A DNA stretch of 64,000 nt. It comes from Marinobacter sp. LA51 (lineage in GTDB: Bacteria > Pseudomonadota > Gammaproteobacteria > Pseudomonadales > Oleiphilaceae). Shown here in pieces: positions 36,599 through 47,670 of this stretch (position 1 is the first letter of the stretch; each line of letters begins with the position of its first letter). A program made the position numbers and the translations under genes. Under the pieces are notes generated by a model. That model did no database searches. It saw only the letters and a program-made list of their open reading frames with translations, and was not told the origin of the DNA. Location of the stretch: assembly GCF_030297175.1 (NCBI RefSeq), contig NZ_AP028070.1:992001-1056000 (forward strand). The letters run 5' to 3'.

Positions 36599-37515
36599 TG
36601 AATGATATTACCCGGCCGGAAAACCCGGACAGTCGCTGCGGGTTCGTGGCCATTGTCGGTCGTCCCAATGTGGGTAAATCCACATTGCTGAACCATATCC
36701 TTGGCCAGAAGCTGAGCATCACCTCCCGGAAGCCGCAAACCACTCGTCACCAGGTTCTGGGTATCAAATCCATGGGACCGGTTCAGGCTATCTATGTGGA
36801 TACCCCGGGCATGCACGAGGAAGAACCCCGGGCACTGAACCGGTACATGAACAAGGCGGCCACCTCGGCGCTGATCGACGTTGATGTCGTGGTGTTTGTG
36901 GTCGATCAGCTGTCCTGGACCACGGCGGACGAGCTGGTCCTGGAGAAACTGGCCAAGCTCAAGTGTCCGGTGATCCTGGCGGTGAACAAGGTCGATAAGA
37001 TCGAGAAGCGGGAAACTCTGTTGCCGCACCTCGACATGCTGTCGAAAAAGCGGGATTTTGCCGAAATCATCCCCTTGTCCGCGCTCAAGGAAAATAACCT
37101 GGAACCGCTGGAGGAGGCTGTTGGCCGTTTCCTGCCGGAAAGCATTCACTTTTACCCGGATGACCAGATTACCGATCGCAGTGAGCGCTTCCTGGCATCG
37201 GAGATCGTGCGGGAGAAAATCACCCGGCAACTGGGCGCCGAACTGCCGTACTCCGTGGCGGTTGAAATTGAGGAGTTCAAGCGCGAAGGCAAGACCCTGC
37301 ACATTTCCGCTCTGGTTCTGGTGGAGCGTGAAGGACAGAAGAAGATCATGATCGGCGACAAGGGTGAGCGCATGCGCCGCATTGGTCAGGAAGCCCGGGC
37401 CGATATGGAGCGGTTGTTTGATAGCAAGATCATGCTGCGGCTCTGGGTCAAGGTGAAACGGGGCTGGGCTGACAGTGATCGGGCCCTGAAAAGCCTCGGT
37501 ATGAACGACCTCTGA
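36598..37515 (+). CDS. era: GTPase Era
   Basis: Essential GTPase that binds 16S rRNA 3' end and controls 30S maturation. The 305 residues carry P-loop GRPNVGKST (21-29), switch region [24 protein letters not shown], and a C-terminal KH domain with [39 protein letters not shown]. Start ATG 36598 overlaps the rnc stop. recO follows after 7 bp. Confidence 0.98.
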   Translation: MNDITRPENPDSRCGFVAIVGRPNVGKSTLLNHILGQKLSITSRKPQTTRHQVLGIKSMGPVQAIYVDTPGMHEEEPRALNRYMNKAATSALIDVDVVVFVVDQLSWTTADELVLEKLAKLKCPVILAVNKVDKIEKRETLLPHLDMLSKKRDFAEIIPLSALKENNLEPLEEAVGRFLPESIHFYPDDQITDRSERFLASEIVREKITRQLGAELPYSVAVEIEEFKREGKTLHISALVLVEREGQKKIMIGDKGERMRRIGQEARADMERLFDSKIMLRLWVKVKRGWADSDRALKSLGMNDL

Positions 37516-37522
37516 GGCAGCT

Positions 37523-38251
37523 ATGACGGGGCCGGAGCACCAAGAGCCCGCCTACGTGATTCACCGCCGACCCTGGCGGGAGACCAGCCTCATGGTGGAT
37601 GTGTTCACCCTGAATCGTGGCCGGTTGACCGTCATTGCCCGGGGCGCCAACAGTGCCAAGAGTCCGCTGAAGGCTCAACTGCAGCCCTTCCAGCCGCTGA
37701 TGCTTGACTGGGCCGGGCGCGGCGACCTGAAAACCCTGACTCAGGTTGATACCCGCATTGGCCCCTCGCTGCACCGCACGGCGTCGTTGTACAGCGGTCT
37801 CTACCTGAACGAACTCCTGCAGCGGATTTTGCCGGCGGCGGATCCGCATCCCACCCTGTTCGCAGCGTACATCGACGCCATTGCCGAGTTGGCCGAAACC
37901 ACCGACATCGAACCGGTGCTGCGGCGCTTTGAGCGGGCTTTTGCCGCAGAGCTGGGTTTTGATTTTTCCTGGGACCTTGCCACCGATACCGGGCAATCCG
38001 TCGAGGCGGGTCAGCAGTATTGTTATGATCCGGAACAGGGAATTGTCGCGCAGCCAGGTCCGGGTGCCCGGGTCCAGAAACTTCCCGGGGAGGTCCTGCA
38101 GGCGCTGGCGGCCGGCGACCTGGACGCCGAGCCTTGCCGGCGCGTGGCCAAGCGCGTCATGCGGGCCTTAACCGATTACCTGTTGCAGGGGCGTCCGCTC
38201 CACAGTCGCAATTTGTTCAGTCACCTTCGGAGAGAACGGCATGAATCCTAG
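37523..38251 (+). CDS. recO: DNA repair protein RecO
   Basis: Recombination mediator of the RecFOR pathway that loads RecA on SSB-coated DNA. The 242 residues have the N-terminal OB-fold ([38 protein letters not shown]) and a helical C-terminal domain ([29 protein letters not shown]). It lacks the zinc-binding cysteines of Gram-positive RecO, as expected. The last 11 bases overlap pdxJ. Confidence 0.94.
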   Translation: MTGPEHQEPAYVIHRRPWRETSLMVDVFTLNRGRLTVIARGANSAKSPLKAQLQPFQPLMLDWAGRGDLKTLTQVDTRIGPSLHRTASLYSGLYLNELLQRILPAADPHPTLFAAYIDAIAELAETTDIEPVLRRFERAFAAELGFDFSWDLATDTGQSVEAGQQYCYDPEQGIVAQPGPGARVQKLPGEVLQALAAGDLDAEPCRRVAKRVMRALTDYLLQGRPLHSRNLFSHLRRERHES

Positions 38252-38981
38252 AGTCTTACTCGGCGTCAATATTGACCACGTCGCAACCCTGCGCCAGGCC
38301 CGGGGTACCCGTTATCCTGATCCGGTTCAGGCCGCCCTGATGGCGGAAGAGGCGGGCGCGGATGGGATTACCATTCATCCGCGCGAAGATCGTCGTCACA
38401 TTCAGGATCGTGATGTCCTGCTGTTGCGGGAAACCCTGCAGACCAAAATGAACCTCGAGATGGCAGTGACCGACGCCATGCTGGCCTTTGCCGAACAGGT
38501 CCGGCCGGAGTGCGTGTGCCTGGTGCCGGAGAAGCGCGAGGAGCTGACTACCGAGGGCGGTCTGGACGTTGAGGGCCAGGAGGCGAGAGTGGCCAAGGCC
38601 TGCGATCGCCTGGCTCAGCTGGGTTCTGAAGTGTCGCTGTTTATCGATCCGGCGACTGCCCAGATTGACGCCGCCGTGCGCTGTGGCGCACCGGTCATCG
38701 AGCTGCACACCGGTGAATACGCAGAGGCTAAGACGCCTGAGGAGGCCGAGTCTGCGTTCCAGACTATTGCCTCTGCGGTCGCCTATGCCCGAAAAAGGGG
38801 GCTAATCGTTAATGCTGGCCACGGCCTGCATTACCACAACACCGAGCGGGTTGCTGCGATTCCGGGTATCAATGAGCTCAATATCGGCCATGCAATCATT
38901 GCCCGCGCCGTGTTCACCGGGCTCAAGGACGCAGTGCGGGACATGAAGGCGATTCTTGATCAGGCCCGCGGCCGGGCCTGA
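38241..38981 (+). CDS. pdxJ: Pyridoxine 5'-phosphate synthase
   Basis: TIM-barrel enzyme that condenses 3-amino-2-oxopropyl phosphate with deoxyxylulose phosphate, the last ring-forming step of vitamin B6 synthesis. The 246 residues begin [23 protein letters not shown], then [15 protein letters not shown] and [11 protein letters not shown], and end with [22 protein letters not shown]. Phosphate-binding [10 protein letters not shown] is present. It overlaps recO by 11 bp and ends the lepA-to-pdxJ gene run; 23 bp separate it from the convergent gacS gene. Confidence 0.97.
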   Translation: MNPRVLLGVNIDHVATLRQARGTRYPDPVQAALMAEEAGADGITIHPREDRRHIQDRDVLLLRETLQTKMNLEMAVTDAMLAFAEQVRPECVCLVPEKREELTTEGGLDVEGQEARVAKACDRLAQLGSEVSLFIDPATAQIDAAVRCGAPVIELHTGEYAEAKTPEEAESAFQTIASAVAYARKRGLIVNAGHGLHYHNTERVAAIPGINELNIGHAIIARAVFTGLKDAVRDMKAILDQARGRA

Positions 38982-39004
38982 GCCTTCCTAAACCTTCCCC
39001 GGTC

Positions 39005-41881
39005 TCAGCTGGTTTCGGTCGGTTGGGGCTGGGCCCGGAATAACCGTTGCCAGTCGGTTTGTTCGCTCCAGTTCTGTAGCCGCTCCATCGCTGCCAATAA
39101 TTGTACCTTGTGGTGCTCGATATCCGGAGCAGCGCACTTCAGAGCGGTTTCTAACCGGTTGGCGGCGGCTCGAAGTTCCGGCACGCCGCAGTAACGGGTA
39201 GCGCCGTGCAGCTTATGCACGCACTCCAGTAGTCCATCCAAATCGCCCCGGCGCCAGAATTCCGCTACCTGGCTCTGATCATTGTGTACCTGCTCCAGCA
39301 GCATGCTGAACAATTCTTCTGCCAGATCCGTCTTGCCCGCCGCCAATTGAATGCTCTCGCGAATACTGACGCAGTCCTGCTCCATCGTACGGGTGGATGG
39401 CCTCATGGCCCGCCCGGTGTCCCGAACTTCTGGAACCGGGATCTGTTTGCTTTCGCCCACCGCGATGCTTTCATACCCGGTGTATTGTCGGATAATGCTG
39501 GTGAGCTGGCTGCTGCTGATGGGTTTGGGCATATAGCCGTCAAAGCCCTGCTGGAACAGCCGGTCCTGCTCGTCGGCCAGGGCGTGGGCGGTCAGTGCGA
39601 TGATCGGCGTGCGGTGTGGGGCCTGGTCCAGGTCTCGTAGGCGAGCCGTGGTTTCCACCCCATCCATGCCGGGCATTTGCAGGTCCATGAACACCAGGTC
39701 GAACGGTTTCTTGCGCGCCTTGCTCAATGCCTCAAAGCCGCTTGAGGCACCTTCGGCCTCGATCTGGCAGTCCCTCAGCAGGGTCATTACCAGCTTCAGG
39801 TTGGCGTCGTTGTCATCCACCGCCAGCACCCGGGGGACATTGGTAGCGGCCAGGCTGGTGGTGCGGTGGTCGAAATCCAGTGCCAGGTGGCCACCAGAGC
39901 TGATGCCGTGTACCAGTAGCAGCAATTCGTCGTAGAGCGCGCCCCGGCAGATCGGCTTGGTCAGGTGTCCGCTGGCGAGTCCGGACAGAGGGGTGTCGTG
40001 TGTTTCCAGGGTGGGTGTGAGAAGCAGTGTGCGGCAGTCCCGTTCAATCTCCAGGGTCCGGAACATGGCACAGTACTGGCTGGAATTGAGCAGATGCCGG
40101 GTGATACCGATAATCGCCAGGGCGTAGCCGGCCTGGTTTTTCTGGGCTTCTTCGATCTGTTCCTGCAGGGCGCCGGGGGAGGCGACCCGGTCGACCGTTA
40201 TGCCCCAGTCCCGCAGCAGGTGCTCAACTGCCAGTCCGGTTGTGGTCTGTTGCTCCAGGTAGATAACCCGCTCGCCTTGGAGACCATCACGGGGCGCAAC
40301 GCCTTCGGCGCTGGTGGACAGTTCCGAGGTGAGCGTAAACCAGAACGTGGAGCCTTTGCCGAGTTCACTGTCCAGGCCGATTTTGCCGCCCATCTCTTCC
40401 ACCAGCCGCTTGGAAATCGCCAGGCCCAGGCCAGTGCCGCCGTATTGGCGGGCGGTGGACGCGTCCGCCTGACTGAAGGCATTGAACAGCGATTGTTGCT
40501 GGGCCCGGGACAGGCCAACACCAGAGTCGGAAATGCTCAGGCGCAGGGTCACCTGATTGCTGTCCTCAGAGTCCTCCTCAAGGCTGGCGCGCAGCACCAC
40601 CTCGCCGGTCTGGGTGAACTTGATGGCATTGTTGACCAGGTTGGTAATCACCTGTTTGACCCGCAACGGGTCGCCCATAATGTTGTCCGGCACGTCGTTA
40701 TAGACCAGTGGTACCAGATCCAGATTCTTGGCGTGTGCTGCCGGTGCCAGCATCACCATGACTTCTTCGACAATGTCTCTCAGCTGGAACGGTACCCGGT
40801 CCAGGATCAGCTTGCCGGCTTCAATCTTCGAGAAGTCCAGGATGTCGTTGATGATGGTCAGCAGGATTTCCGAGGATTTGCGGATGGTGCTGAGGTGGTC
40901 CCTTTGCTGGCGGGGCAGGGGGCTCTTCAGTAGCAGCTCGGTAAAGCCGATGATGCCGTTCAACGGTGTACGGATTTCATGGGACATGTTGGCCAGGAAT
41001 TCCGATTTGATGCGGCTGGCCTCAAGCGCCTCCTTGCGGGCGAAATCCAGTTCGATGTTCTGGATCTCGATGGTCTCCAGAGTTTCGCGGAGATCCTCGG
41101 TGGCCTGGTCGATGTTCTGCTGCATCTCGGCCTGGGCCTTGCTCAGTTCCTCCGCCATGGCATTGAGGCCTGATTCCAGCTGCTCGAATTCAGGACCGGC
41201 CCGGGTGAATACGCGGGTGTCGAGTTTGCCTTCCTTGAGTTTGGCGACCGCCTCGTTCAGTTCAAACACCGGGTCGGTAAAGGCCCGGCTCAGGCGCAGG
41301 GCAACGACCAGACTCAATACCACGCCGGCGAGGACCAGAAGCAGTGAAATCAGCAGTGCCTTATAGGTTTCCTTCTCGGTGCGAACGTGGGACATTTCCA
41401 CCGCAACCCAGCCCAGAGGAGGCCTCGGTTGCGCCCCCAGCTCCCGTACGTCCGGGTCGAGCACGGTTTCGATCATCAGCTCCTGCAGTGATACAGGGGT
41501 CACGAACCGGGTGCTGTCTTCCCGGGGAAGGCGGGTCGCGGTGTTGGGCACCAGGTTTTCACTGGTAACGACTTCGGAGCTGCCTGGCCCGGTGTGCAAC
41601 AGGCGGGCGCCGTCGCTGTCGAAGAAGGTAATGGAGCGGACATCCTGCTCTTCCAGCAGGGCATTGGACAGGTTGCTGAGCAGGCTGCGGTTAGCGGTGA
41701 ACAGGCCATATTCGGAGGCTGCCGCTAATTGCCGCGACAGGGATTCGCCCCGATCACGCAGCAGGCTTTCGATGTTGTTCACCCAGCTGTAGGTGAAGAA
41801 CATGCCCAGCATGAGAGTGGTTAGCAGGGTGGGGATGAGGGTCACCACCAATACTTTTTTGCGAATGCCCCAGCGCCGCAT
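39005..41881 (-). CDS. gacS: Hybrid sensor histidine kinase GacS/BarA
   Basis: A 958-residue unorthodox kinase. Transmembrane segments lie at about 10-30 and 174-196 around a periplasmic loop, then HAMP (about 197-250), a coiled coil, HisKA with His301 ([16 protein letters not shown]), HATPase ([22 protein letters not shown]), a degenerate receiver-like stretch, a receiver ([11 protein letters not shown], with phospho-acceptor in VFMDLQMPG), and a C-terminal HPt domain with His889 ([11 protein letters not shown]). Domain order and neighbours match GacS, which phosphorylates GacA to drive Rsm small RNAs. gacA is not in the window. It is divergent from cysM, as in Pseudomonas. Confidence 0.93.
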   Translation of the reverse strand: MRRWGIRKKVLVVTLIPTLLTTLMLGMFFTYSWVNNIESLLRDRGESLSRQLAAASEYGLFTANRSLLSNLSNALLEEQDVRSITFFDSDGARLLHTGPGSSEVVTSENLVPNTATRLPREDSTRFVTPVSLQELMIETVLDPDVRELGAQPRPPLGWVAVEMSHVRTEKETYKALLISLLLVLAGVVLSLVVALRLSRAFTDPVFELNEAVAKLKEGKLDTRVFTRAGPEFEQLESGLNAMAEELSKAQAEMQQNIDQATEDLRETLETIEIQNIELDFARKEALEASRIKSEFLANMSHEIRTPLNGIIGFTELLLKSPLPRQQRDHLSTIRKSSEILLTIINDILDFSKIEAGKLILDRVPFQLRDIVEEVMVMLAPAAHAKNLDLVPLVYNDVPDNIMGDPLRVKQVITNLVNNAIKFTQTGEVVLRASLEEDSEDSNQVTLRLSISDSGVGLSRAQQQSLFNAFSQADASTARQYGGTGLGLAISKRLVEEMGGKIGLDSELGKGSTFWFTLTSELSTSAEGVAPRDGLQGERVIYLEQQTTTGLAVEHLLRDWGITVDRVASPGALQEQIEEAQKNQAGYALAIIGITRHLLNSSQYCAMFRTLEIERDCRTLLLTPTLETHDTPLSGLASGHLTKPICRGALYDELLLLVHGISSGGHLALDFDHRTTSLAATNVPRVLAVDDNDANLKLVMTLLRDCQIEAEGASSGFEALSKARKKPFDLVFMDLQMPGMDGVETTARLRDLDQAPHRTPIIALTAHALADEQDRLFQQGFDGYMPKPISSSQLTSIIRQYTGYESIAVGESKQIPVPEVRDTGRAMRPSTRTMEQDCVSIRESIQLAAGKTDLAEELFSMLLEQVHNDQSQVAEFWRRGDLDGLLECVHKLHGATRYCGVPELRAAANRLETALKCAAPDIEHHKVQLLAAMERLQNWSEQTDWQRLFRAQPQPTETS

Positions 41882-42045
41882 ACCCGGTTCCTGATTTATT
41901 GCCTGGGCCCCGAGATGTAATTACGGGGTCACGTCCTTGTCAGAATAGATGATCCGTAGGCGATTGACTGAGGTATCAGTCCCAGCGCCCCGGCAAAAGT
42001 CGATTCGGTTATAGCTGTCGGTCATGGATATAGCGAGAAGCTGTA

Positions 42046-42075
42046 TTGGGAGACAGGAGCTATAACGCGTATCAT
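42046..42075 (+). promoter_or_regulatory. Candidate cysM promoter
   Basis: TTGGGA (42046-42051), 18 bp, then TATCAT (42070-42075), 33 bp upstream of the cysM start in the gacS/cysM divergent region. Both boxes are moderate matches to sigma-70. Confidence 0.4.
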
Positions 42076-42107
42076 GCGATCGCAAAAGTGTACCACAGGG
42101 TAATGAT

Positions 42108-43001
42108 ATGAATTTCCCCACAATTGAAGATTATGTCGGGCATACCCCTCTGGTTCGCCTGCAGCGACTTCCGGGCGAGACCTCCAACGTCATCCTGGCA
42201 AAGCTGGAAGGCAACAACCCGGCCGGATCGGTCAAGGATCGGCCGGCTATCAGCATGATCCAGGAGGCCGAGCGCCGCGGCGAGATTAGCCCCGGGGACA
42301 CCCTGATCGAGGCCACCAGCGGAAATACCGGTATTGCCCTGGCCATGGCAGCGGCAATCAAGGGATATCGCATGGTGCTGATCATGCCTGCCAACATGAG
42401 CGAAGAGCGCCGGGCATCAATGCGTGCTTACGGCGCCGAGATTGTCACGGTGAGCCGGGAAGAGGGCATGGAAACGGCCCGGGATCTTGCCCTGCAGATG
42501 GAATCCGAAGGCAAGGGCAAGGTGCTGGATCAGTTCAGCAACTTGGATAACCCGCTGGCCCACTACCGCACTACCGGGCCTGAAATATGGGCGCAGACCG
42601 AAGGGCGGGTCACCCATTTTGTCAGCTCCATGGGGACCACCGGCACCATCATGGGCGTTTCCCGTTACCTGAAAGAGCGTAATCCCGACATCCGGATTAT
42701 TGGCCTGCAGCCGAAGGAAGGGGCCTCCATCCCGGGTATCCGGCGCTGGCCGGAGGCGTACCTGCCGAAGATCTATGACGCCGCCCGCGTGGATCAGGTG
42801 CTCGATATCGGCCAGGAAGAGGCTGAAAATACCATGCGCGCCCTGGCATCCCAGGAGGGTATCTTCTGTGGCGTATCCTCCGGCGGATCCATCGCCGCCG
42901 CCCTGAGGCTGTCTGAGCAGGTTGAAAACGCCGTCATCGTGGCCATCATTTGTGACCGTGGCGACCGATACCTCTCCACTGGCGTCTTTCCCGGCGCCTG
43001 A
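42108..43001 (+). CDS. cysM: Cysteine synthase B (O-acetylserine sulfhydrylase)
   Basis: PLP enzyme that makes cysteine from O-acetylserine and sulfide or thiosulfate. The 297 residues have the PLP lysine Lys43 ([11 protein letters not shown]), the substrate loop [11 protein letters not shown], and the phosphate-binding GTTGTIMG segment. [21 protein letters not shown] is the CysM N terminus, and the shorter length favours CysM over CysK. Neighbours rlmD-relA support this. rlmD begins 40 bp downstream. Confidence 0.95.
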   Translation: MNFPTIEDYVGHTPLVRLQRLPGETSNVILAKLEGNNPAGSVKDRPAISMIQEAERRGEISPGDTLIEATSGNTGIALAMAAAIKGYRMVLIMPANMSEERRASMRAYGAEIVTVSREEGMETARDLALQMESEGKGKVLDQFSNLDNPLAHYRTTGPEIWAQTEGRVTHFVSSMGTTGTIMGVSRYLKERNPDIRIIGLQPKEGASIPGIRRWPEAYLPKIYDAARVDQVLDIGQEEAENTMRALASQEGIFCGVSSGGSIAAALRLSEQVENAVIVAIICDRGDRYLSTGVFPGA

Positions 43002-43041
43002 GCAGTCTCACGACCAGGACCTATCACCAAGAGTAGTCAGT

Positions 43042-44391
43042 ATGAGTAGACGACGCCGTAAGGCTCTTCCTAAAGAGCCAGTGCGCTGTGAAATAGAAAA
43101 ACTGAGTCATGACGGCCGGGGTATTGCCCGCCAGGACGGCAAGACCCAGTTCGTAGACGGTGCCCTGCCGGGTGAAACCGTGATGGCAAAGATGATCAGT
43201 ACCCGCAGCAAATTTGACGAACTGCGGAGCCTGGAAGTGCTGGAAAGCGTACCGGAGCGCCAGACACCGCCGTGCGAATTTGCCGACCTGTGTGGCGGCT
43301 GCAGTCTTCAGCACATGAGTGCCGATGCCCAGATTAAGTTCAAGGAAGACACCCTGCGCGAACACTTTGCCCATTTTGGGGGCATTGAGCCGGAAGAATG
43401 GGTGGCGCCGATGCGTTCAGAAAGCAGCCTGGGGTATCGCCGCAAGGCGCGCCTGGGCGTGCGCTATGTACCGGCGCGGGAATCGGTGCTGGTCGGTTTT
43501 CGCGAAAAACGCAACAGCTTCCTGACCGACATTGACAGATGTGCTGTGCTGGATCCGCGCATCGGTGAGCGCATTCTGCCCCTGCGTGAACTACTCCATG
43601 GCCTCGATGCCTACAATCGCATTCCCCAGGTCGAGGTGGCCTGCGGCGATGACGAGGCTGTCATGGTATTCCGCAACATGGACGATTTGAGTGACAGTGA
43701 TCGGGCCAGCCTGGTCGAGTTTGGTCAGGCCCACGATTTGCATATTTATCTGCAGCCCAAAGGACCGGACACGGTACACCGGATTTGGCCGGAGTCCGCC
43801 GGGCGGCATGATGAGCGGCTCAGTTACCGGCTGGACGAGTTCCAATTGACCATGAAATTCCATCCGATGGATTTCACCCAGGTCAACGCTGGTATTAATC
43901 GCACCATGGTGCACCGGGCTGTCGACTGGCTCGACGTGCAGCCGGGGGAGCGGGTGCTCGATCTGTTCTGCGGACTTGGCAACTTTACTCTTCCGCTGGC
44001 GCGCAAGGGTGGCCAGGTCGTCGGCGTGGAAGGTGACGACGCCATGGTGGTTCGTGGTCGCGAAAACGCGGAACTGAACGGCCTCGACAATCTGGCCTTC
44101 CACGGTGCCGATCTGCACGGTGATTTCACCGGCCAGAGCTGGGCAAAAGAGGGCTTTGACAAGATCCTGATTGACCCGCCTCGCTCGGGTGCAGAGGAAA
44201 TCTGCAAATACCTGACGGCGTTCGGGGCCAGTAAAATCGTCTATGTTTCTTGTAACCCTGCAACACTGGCACGGGATGCTGGTGTCATGGTGCGCAATGG
44301 TTATCGGCTGGTGCGTGCTGGCGTGATGGATATGTTTCCTCACACCACTCATGTCGAATCCATCGCCCTGTTTGAGCGGGATTCCGGCTAA
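43042..44391 (+). CDS. rlmD: 23S rRNA (uracil-1939-C5)-methyltransferase RlmD
   Basis: The 449-residue enzyme has an N-terminal TRAM domain ([30 protein letters not shown]), the [4Fe-4S] cysteines Cys78, Cys84, Cys87 and Cys167, and the class I methyltransferase domain with [16 protein letters not shown]. Catalytic motif [12 protein letters not shown] and ILIDPPRSG follow. This set defines RumA/RlmD. I start at ATG 43042 ([13 protein letters not shown]) because the longer in-frame reading from 42922 lies over the cysM C terminus. A perfect 20-bp palindrome follows its stop. Confidence 0.95.
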   Translation: MSRRRRKALPKEPVRCEIEKLSHDGRGIARQDGKTQFVDGALPGETVMAKMISTRSKFDELRSLEVLESVPERQTPPCEFADLCGGCSLQHMSADAQIKFKEDTLREHFAHFGGIEPEEWVAPMRSESSLGYRRKARLGVRYVPARESVLVGFREKRNSFLTDIDRCAVLDPRIGERILPLRELLHGLDAYNRIPQVEVACGDDEAVMVFRNMDDLSDSDRASLVEFGQAHDLHIYLQPKGPDTVHRIWPESAGRHDERLSYRLDEFQLTMKFHPMDFTQVNAGINRTMVHRAVDWLDVQPGERVLDLFCGLGNFTLPLARKGGQVVGVEGDDAMVVRGRENAELNGLDNLAFHGADLHGDFTGQSWAKEGFDKILIDPPRSGAEEICKYLTAFGASKIVYVSCNPATLARDAGVMVRNGYRLVRAGVMDMFPHTTHVESIALFERDSG

Positions 44392-44400
44392 AGGATTGGC

Positions 44401-44420
44401 GCCGCCACCCGGGTGGCGGC
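44401..44420. repeat. Perfect 20-bp GC palindrome between rlmD and relA
   Basis: GCCGCCACCC is followed directly by its reverse complement. It begins 9 bp after the rlmD stop and ends 28 bp before relA. With no T run it is not a simple terminator; as RNA it could form a hairpin with a tight loop (at least eight GC-rich pairs), as DNA a protein site. Confidence 0.7.
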
Positions 44421-44448
44421 AGGAACGACCGAGAATAGTAAAACCGAT

Positions 44449-46686
44449 ATGGTAAAAGTTCGCGAAGATTATGCCGTTACCGGCGATGGCGAGGTGGACA
44501 TCGAGCGTTGTGTCCAGCACATCGCCGCCCAGACTCAGTTGGACGATGTCGACCAGTTTCGCCGTGCCTGTGAGAAGGCTGCGGAAATCGATCTGGAGGC
44601 GTTCCGCGAGGACCGCCTGTGGGCACCGGGCTCCAGCAGCTTTCGTATTGGTATTGAAATGGCCCAGGTGCTGGCTGAGCTGCATCTGGATCAGGCCAGC
44701 CTGGTGGCGGCGATACTGTATCGGGCCGTTCGGGAAGAACGGGTAGCCCTCGAAGATATCCGCAAGGAGTTCGGCGACGAGATTGCCGGTTTGATCAATG
44801 GCGTTCAGCAGATGGCGGCGATCTCCTCGATCCATCATCCGCTCAAGGGCAATGTTCTGGGCCAGAGTGAGGGCCAGCTGGATAACGTCCGCAAGATGCT
44901 GGTCACCATGATTGACGATGTCCGGGTCGCGCTGATCAAGCTGGCGGAGCGGACCTGTGCCATCCGGGCGGTCAAGAACGTCTCGGAAGAGAAGCGCATG
45001 CGGGTCGCGCGTGAGGTATTTGATATCTACGCCCCGTTGGCGCACCGGCTCGGCATCGGTCACATCAAGTGGGAGCTGGAAGACCTGTCGTTCCGCTACC
45101 TGCATGAAACGGCCTACAAAAAGATCGCCAAGCTGTTAGACGAAAAGCGCCTCGATCGGGACGGCTACATCAAACGGGTTATCGAGACTCTGCAGGCGGA
45201 ACTGGAAGCCTCGGGGATCACCGCCGACCTGTCCGGTCGCGCCAAGCACATCTACAGTATCTGGCGCAAAATGCGGCGCAAGGGTATCGATTTTTCCCAG
45301 GTTTACGATGTTCGTGCCGTTCGCATCCTGGTGCCGGAAGTCCGGGATTGCTACGGCGCTTTGGGCATTGTGCACGGTATCTGGCGCCACATTCCCAACG
45401 AATTCGACGACTACATCGCCAACCCCAAGGAAAACGGCTACCAGTCCCTGCATACCGCCGTGATCGGGCCCGAAGGCAAGGTGATGGAAGTTCAGATCCG
45501 TACTCACAAGATGCACGAGGAGGCGGAGCTGGGTGTCTGTGCCCACTGGCTGTACAAAGGCACGGACAAGAGCAACAAATCGACCGGTTATGACGCCAAG
45601 ATCAATTGGCTCCGGCAGGTGCTGGAGTGGCAGGAGGATCTGGGTGATCTGTCCGGGCTGGCCGACCATCTGAAGTCTGACGTGGCCTCGGACCGAGTCT
45701 ATGTCTTTACCCCGGAAGGTCATGTGGTCGACCTGCCACAAGGTGCAACACCGGTGGACTTTGCCTACCGCGTGCACACGGAAATCGGCCACGCCTGTCG
45801 CGGTGCGCGGGTCAACAACCGCATCGTACCGCTGACCTATCCGCTGAAAACCGGCGACCAGATTTTCATCCTGACCTCCAACAACGCGGCTCCGAGCCGG
45901 GACTGGCTGAACCCGAGCCTGGGCTACGTGCAGACCTCCCGTGCCCGGGCCAAGGTGACGCACTGGTTCAAGGAGCAGGATCGTGGCCGCAACATCGTCG
46001 ATGGCCGGGCTATTCTGGAAGACGAGTTCAAGCGGCTGTCGCTCTATGACGTGAACCTGAACGAGCTCGCCCAAAAGGTGAACTATCACGGCTCGGAGGA
46101 CATGTTTGCCGCGGTTGGTGCTGGGGATCTGCGGCCCACGCACGTGGCCAATGTCGCGCAGCAAATGCTCGAGCCAAAATCCGAGCAGCTGGACCTGAAG
46201 CTCAGCAGCCAGCGTCGTGCCCCTTACGACACTGCCACCGATATTCAGATCCAGGGTGTTGGCAAGCTCAAGACCCAGGTCGCCAAGTGCTGCAAGCCGT
46301 TACCCGGCGATCCCATTGGCGGCTACATTACCGTCGGTCGCGGAGTCACCGTGCACCGGCAGGATTGCCTGACGTTCCTGAATCTGCGCGAGTTTGAGCC
46401 TAACCGGATCATCGAGGTCAATTGGGGTGGCCAGCCTGCGGCTGTTTACCCGGTGGATGTGGAAATCCAGGCTTACGATCGCTCCGGCCTGTTGCGGGAC
46501 ATCACCCAGGTGCTGTCTACCTCCAAGAGCGATGTGCTGGCACTGAACACCCTGACCAACAAGGACGAGAACACCGCCACCATGACGGTGACGCTGGAGA
46601 TCTCCAGCCTTGAGCAGTTGGCCCGGTTGCTGGCGCAGATTCGTAACCTGCCAAACATCATTGACGTAAGGCGCAAGCGCGGATGA
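44449..46686 (+). CDS. relA: (p)ppGpp synthetase RelA
   Basis: Ribosome-bound enzyme that makes (p)ppGpp in the stringent response. From ATG 44449 (MVKVREDYAVTGDG) it has 745 residues. The N-terminal HD region is degenerate (AAILYRAVREERV where SpoT has HDVIED), so it should lack hydrolase activity. The synthetase domain has YDVRAVRILV, NPKENGYQSLHTAVIGPEGKVMEVQIRT and HEEAELGVCAHWLYK. TGS (YVFTPEGHVVDLPQGATPVDFAYRVHTEIGHACRGARVN), zinc-finger-like CCKPLPGDPIGGYITVGRGVTVHRQDC, and an ACT domain complete it. The longer reading from 44413 lies across the palindrome and is rejected. The mazG ATG overlaps its stop. Confidence 0.96.
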   Translation: MVKVREDYAVTGDGEVDIERCVQHIAAQTQLDDVDQFRRACEKAAEIDLEAFREDRLWAPGSSSFRIGIEMAQVLAELHLDQASLVAAILYRAVREERVALEDIRKEFGDEIAGLINGVQQMAAISSIHHPLKGNVLGQSEGQLDNVRKMLVTMIDDVRVALIKLAERTCAIRAVKNVSEEKRMRVAREVFDIYAPLAHRLGIGHIKWELEDLSFRYLHETAYKKIAKLLDEKRLDRDGYIKRVIETLQAELEASGITADLSGRAKHIYSIWRKMRRKGIDFSQVYDVRAVRILVPEVRDCYGALGIVHGIWRHIPNEFDDYIANPKENGYQSLHTAVIGPEGKVMEVQIRTHKMHEEAELGVCAHWLYKGTDKSNKSTGYDAKINWLRQVLEWQEDLGDLSGLADHLKSDVASDRVYVFTPEGHVVDLPQGATPVDFAYRVHTEIGHACRGARVNNRIVPLTYPLKTGDQIFILTSNNAAPSRDWLNPSLGYVQTSRARAKVTHWFKEQDRGRNIVDGRAILEDEFKRLSLYDVNLNELAQKVNYHGSEDMFAAVGAGDLRPTHVANVAQQMLEPKSEQLDLKLSSQRRAPYDTATDIQIQGVGKLKTQVAKCCKPLPGDPIGGYITVGRGVTVHRQDCLTFLNLREFEPNRIIEVNWGGQPAAVYPVDVEIQAYDRSGLLRDITQVLSTSKSDVLALNTLTNKDENTATMTVTLEISSLEQLARLLAQIRNLPNIIDVRRKRG

Positions 46687-47534
46687 GTTACACCATAGAC
46701 GACCTGAAAACCCTGATGGCACGGCTGCGGGATCCGGAGATCGGCTGCCCGTGGGATACCAGGCAGAGTTATAAGACCATCGTGCCGCACACCCTTGAGG
46801 AAGCCTACGAGGTGGCGGATGCCATCGAGCGGGAAGACTATCCCCATCTCAAGGACGAATTGGGCGATCTGCTGTTTCAGGTCATTTTTTACGCCCAGAT
46901 GGGCAAGGAAGATGGCCACTTTGATTTCGACGCCATCGTCGACAACCTTGTGCGTAAACTGGTTCGTCGCCATCCCCACGTCTTTCCGGCGGGCACGCTG
47001 GACAGCAAAATTGATCCGGAAAACCGACCCGATGAAGCCTGGATCAAGGAGAGCTGGGAGCGGATCAAGGCCGAGGAGCGGGCCATGGCGCCGCCTTCCG
47101 ATGAGCCGGTGAGCCGGCTGGATGGCATCGCTCGCACCCTGCCAGCCATGGCCCGGGCCGAGAAGCTGCAGAAGCGGGCTGCCAGGCACGGTTTCGACTG
47201 GCCAGAGATCGAGCCGGTGTTCGACAAGCTGCACGAGGAGCTGGACGAACTGAAAGAAGCCTGGCACGCCGCCCAGACTGGAGCAGGGGACCACGATGCG
47301 GTGGAAGACGAGCTGGGTGATCTGATGTTTGTCTGTGTCAATCTGGCACGCTTCATGAAGGTGAATCCTGAGCAGGCTTTGAAACGTACCAACCATAAGT
47401 TCGATAGCCGATTCCGGGCCATTGAACGGATTCTCACCCGCGAGGGTCGGGACATGGACGAGGAAAGCCTGGACGCGTTGGAAGCCGTCTACCAGACGGT
47501 CAAGGGGGTAGAGAAGGGCAGCTCCGGGCACTGA
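46683..47534 (+). CDS. mazG: Nucleoside triphosphate pyrophosphohydrolase MazG
   Basis: All-alpha NTP pyrophosphatase that lowers cellular (p)ppGpp and cleans up aberrant nucleotides. The 283 residues hold two MazG repeats: PWDTRQSYKTIVPHTLEEAYEVADAIE with LKDELGDLLFQVIF, then FDWPEIEPVFDKLHEELDELKEAW with VEDELGDLMFVCVNLARF. EExxE and ExxD metal motifs are intact. Its ATG at 46683 overlaps the relA TGA by four bases, so the two are translationally coupled; the pairing with RelA is conserved. Confidence 0.95.
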   Translation: MSYTIDDLKTLMARLRDPEIGCPWDTRQSYKTIVPHTLEEAYEVADAIEREDYPHLKDELGDLLFQVIFYAQMGKEDGHFDFDAIVDNLVRKLVRRHPHVFPAGTLDSKIDPENRPDEAWIKESWERIKAEERAMAPPSDEPVSRLDGIARTLPAMARAEKLQKRAARHGFDWPEIEPVFDKLHEELDELKEAWHAAQTGAGDHDAVEDELGDLMFVCVNLARFMKVNPEQALKRTNHKFDSRFRAIERILTREGRDMDEESLDALEAVYQTVKGVEKGSSGH

Positions 47535-47670
47535 TTGTTGGTCTCCGGTAAGTACAATCCGTTACCAATTAGCAGGTTCCCGAGGCGCTGGCTTCGTCTA
47601 CACTTCGAGGTGTGGCTGCACTGATGTTGTGCGCCGTGCGCCATCAATAAGATGCAGGAGTGAGGGCACC

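Noticed and set aside
43591..45105. A 504-codon open frame antisense to rlmD and relA.
   Set aside because: It runs across two conserved genes and the palindrome between them, with shadow-like composition.
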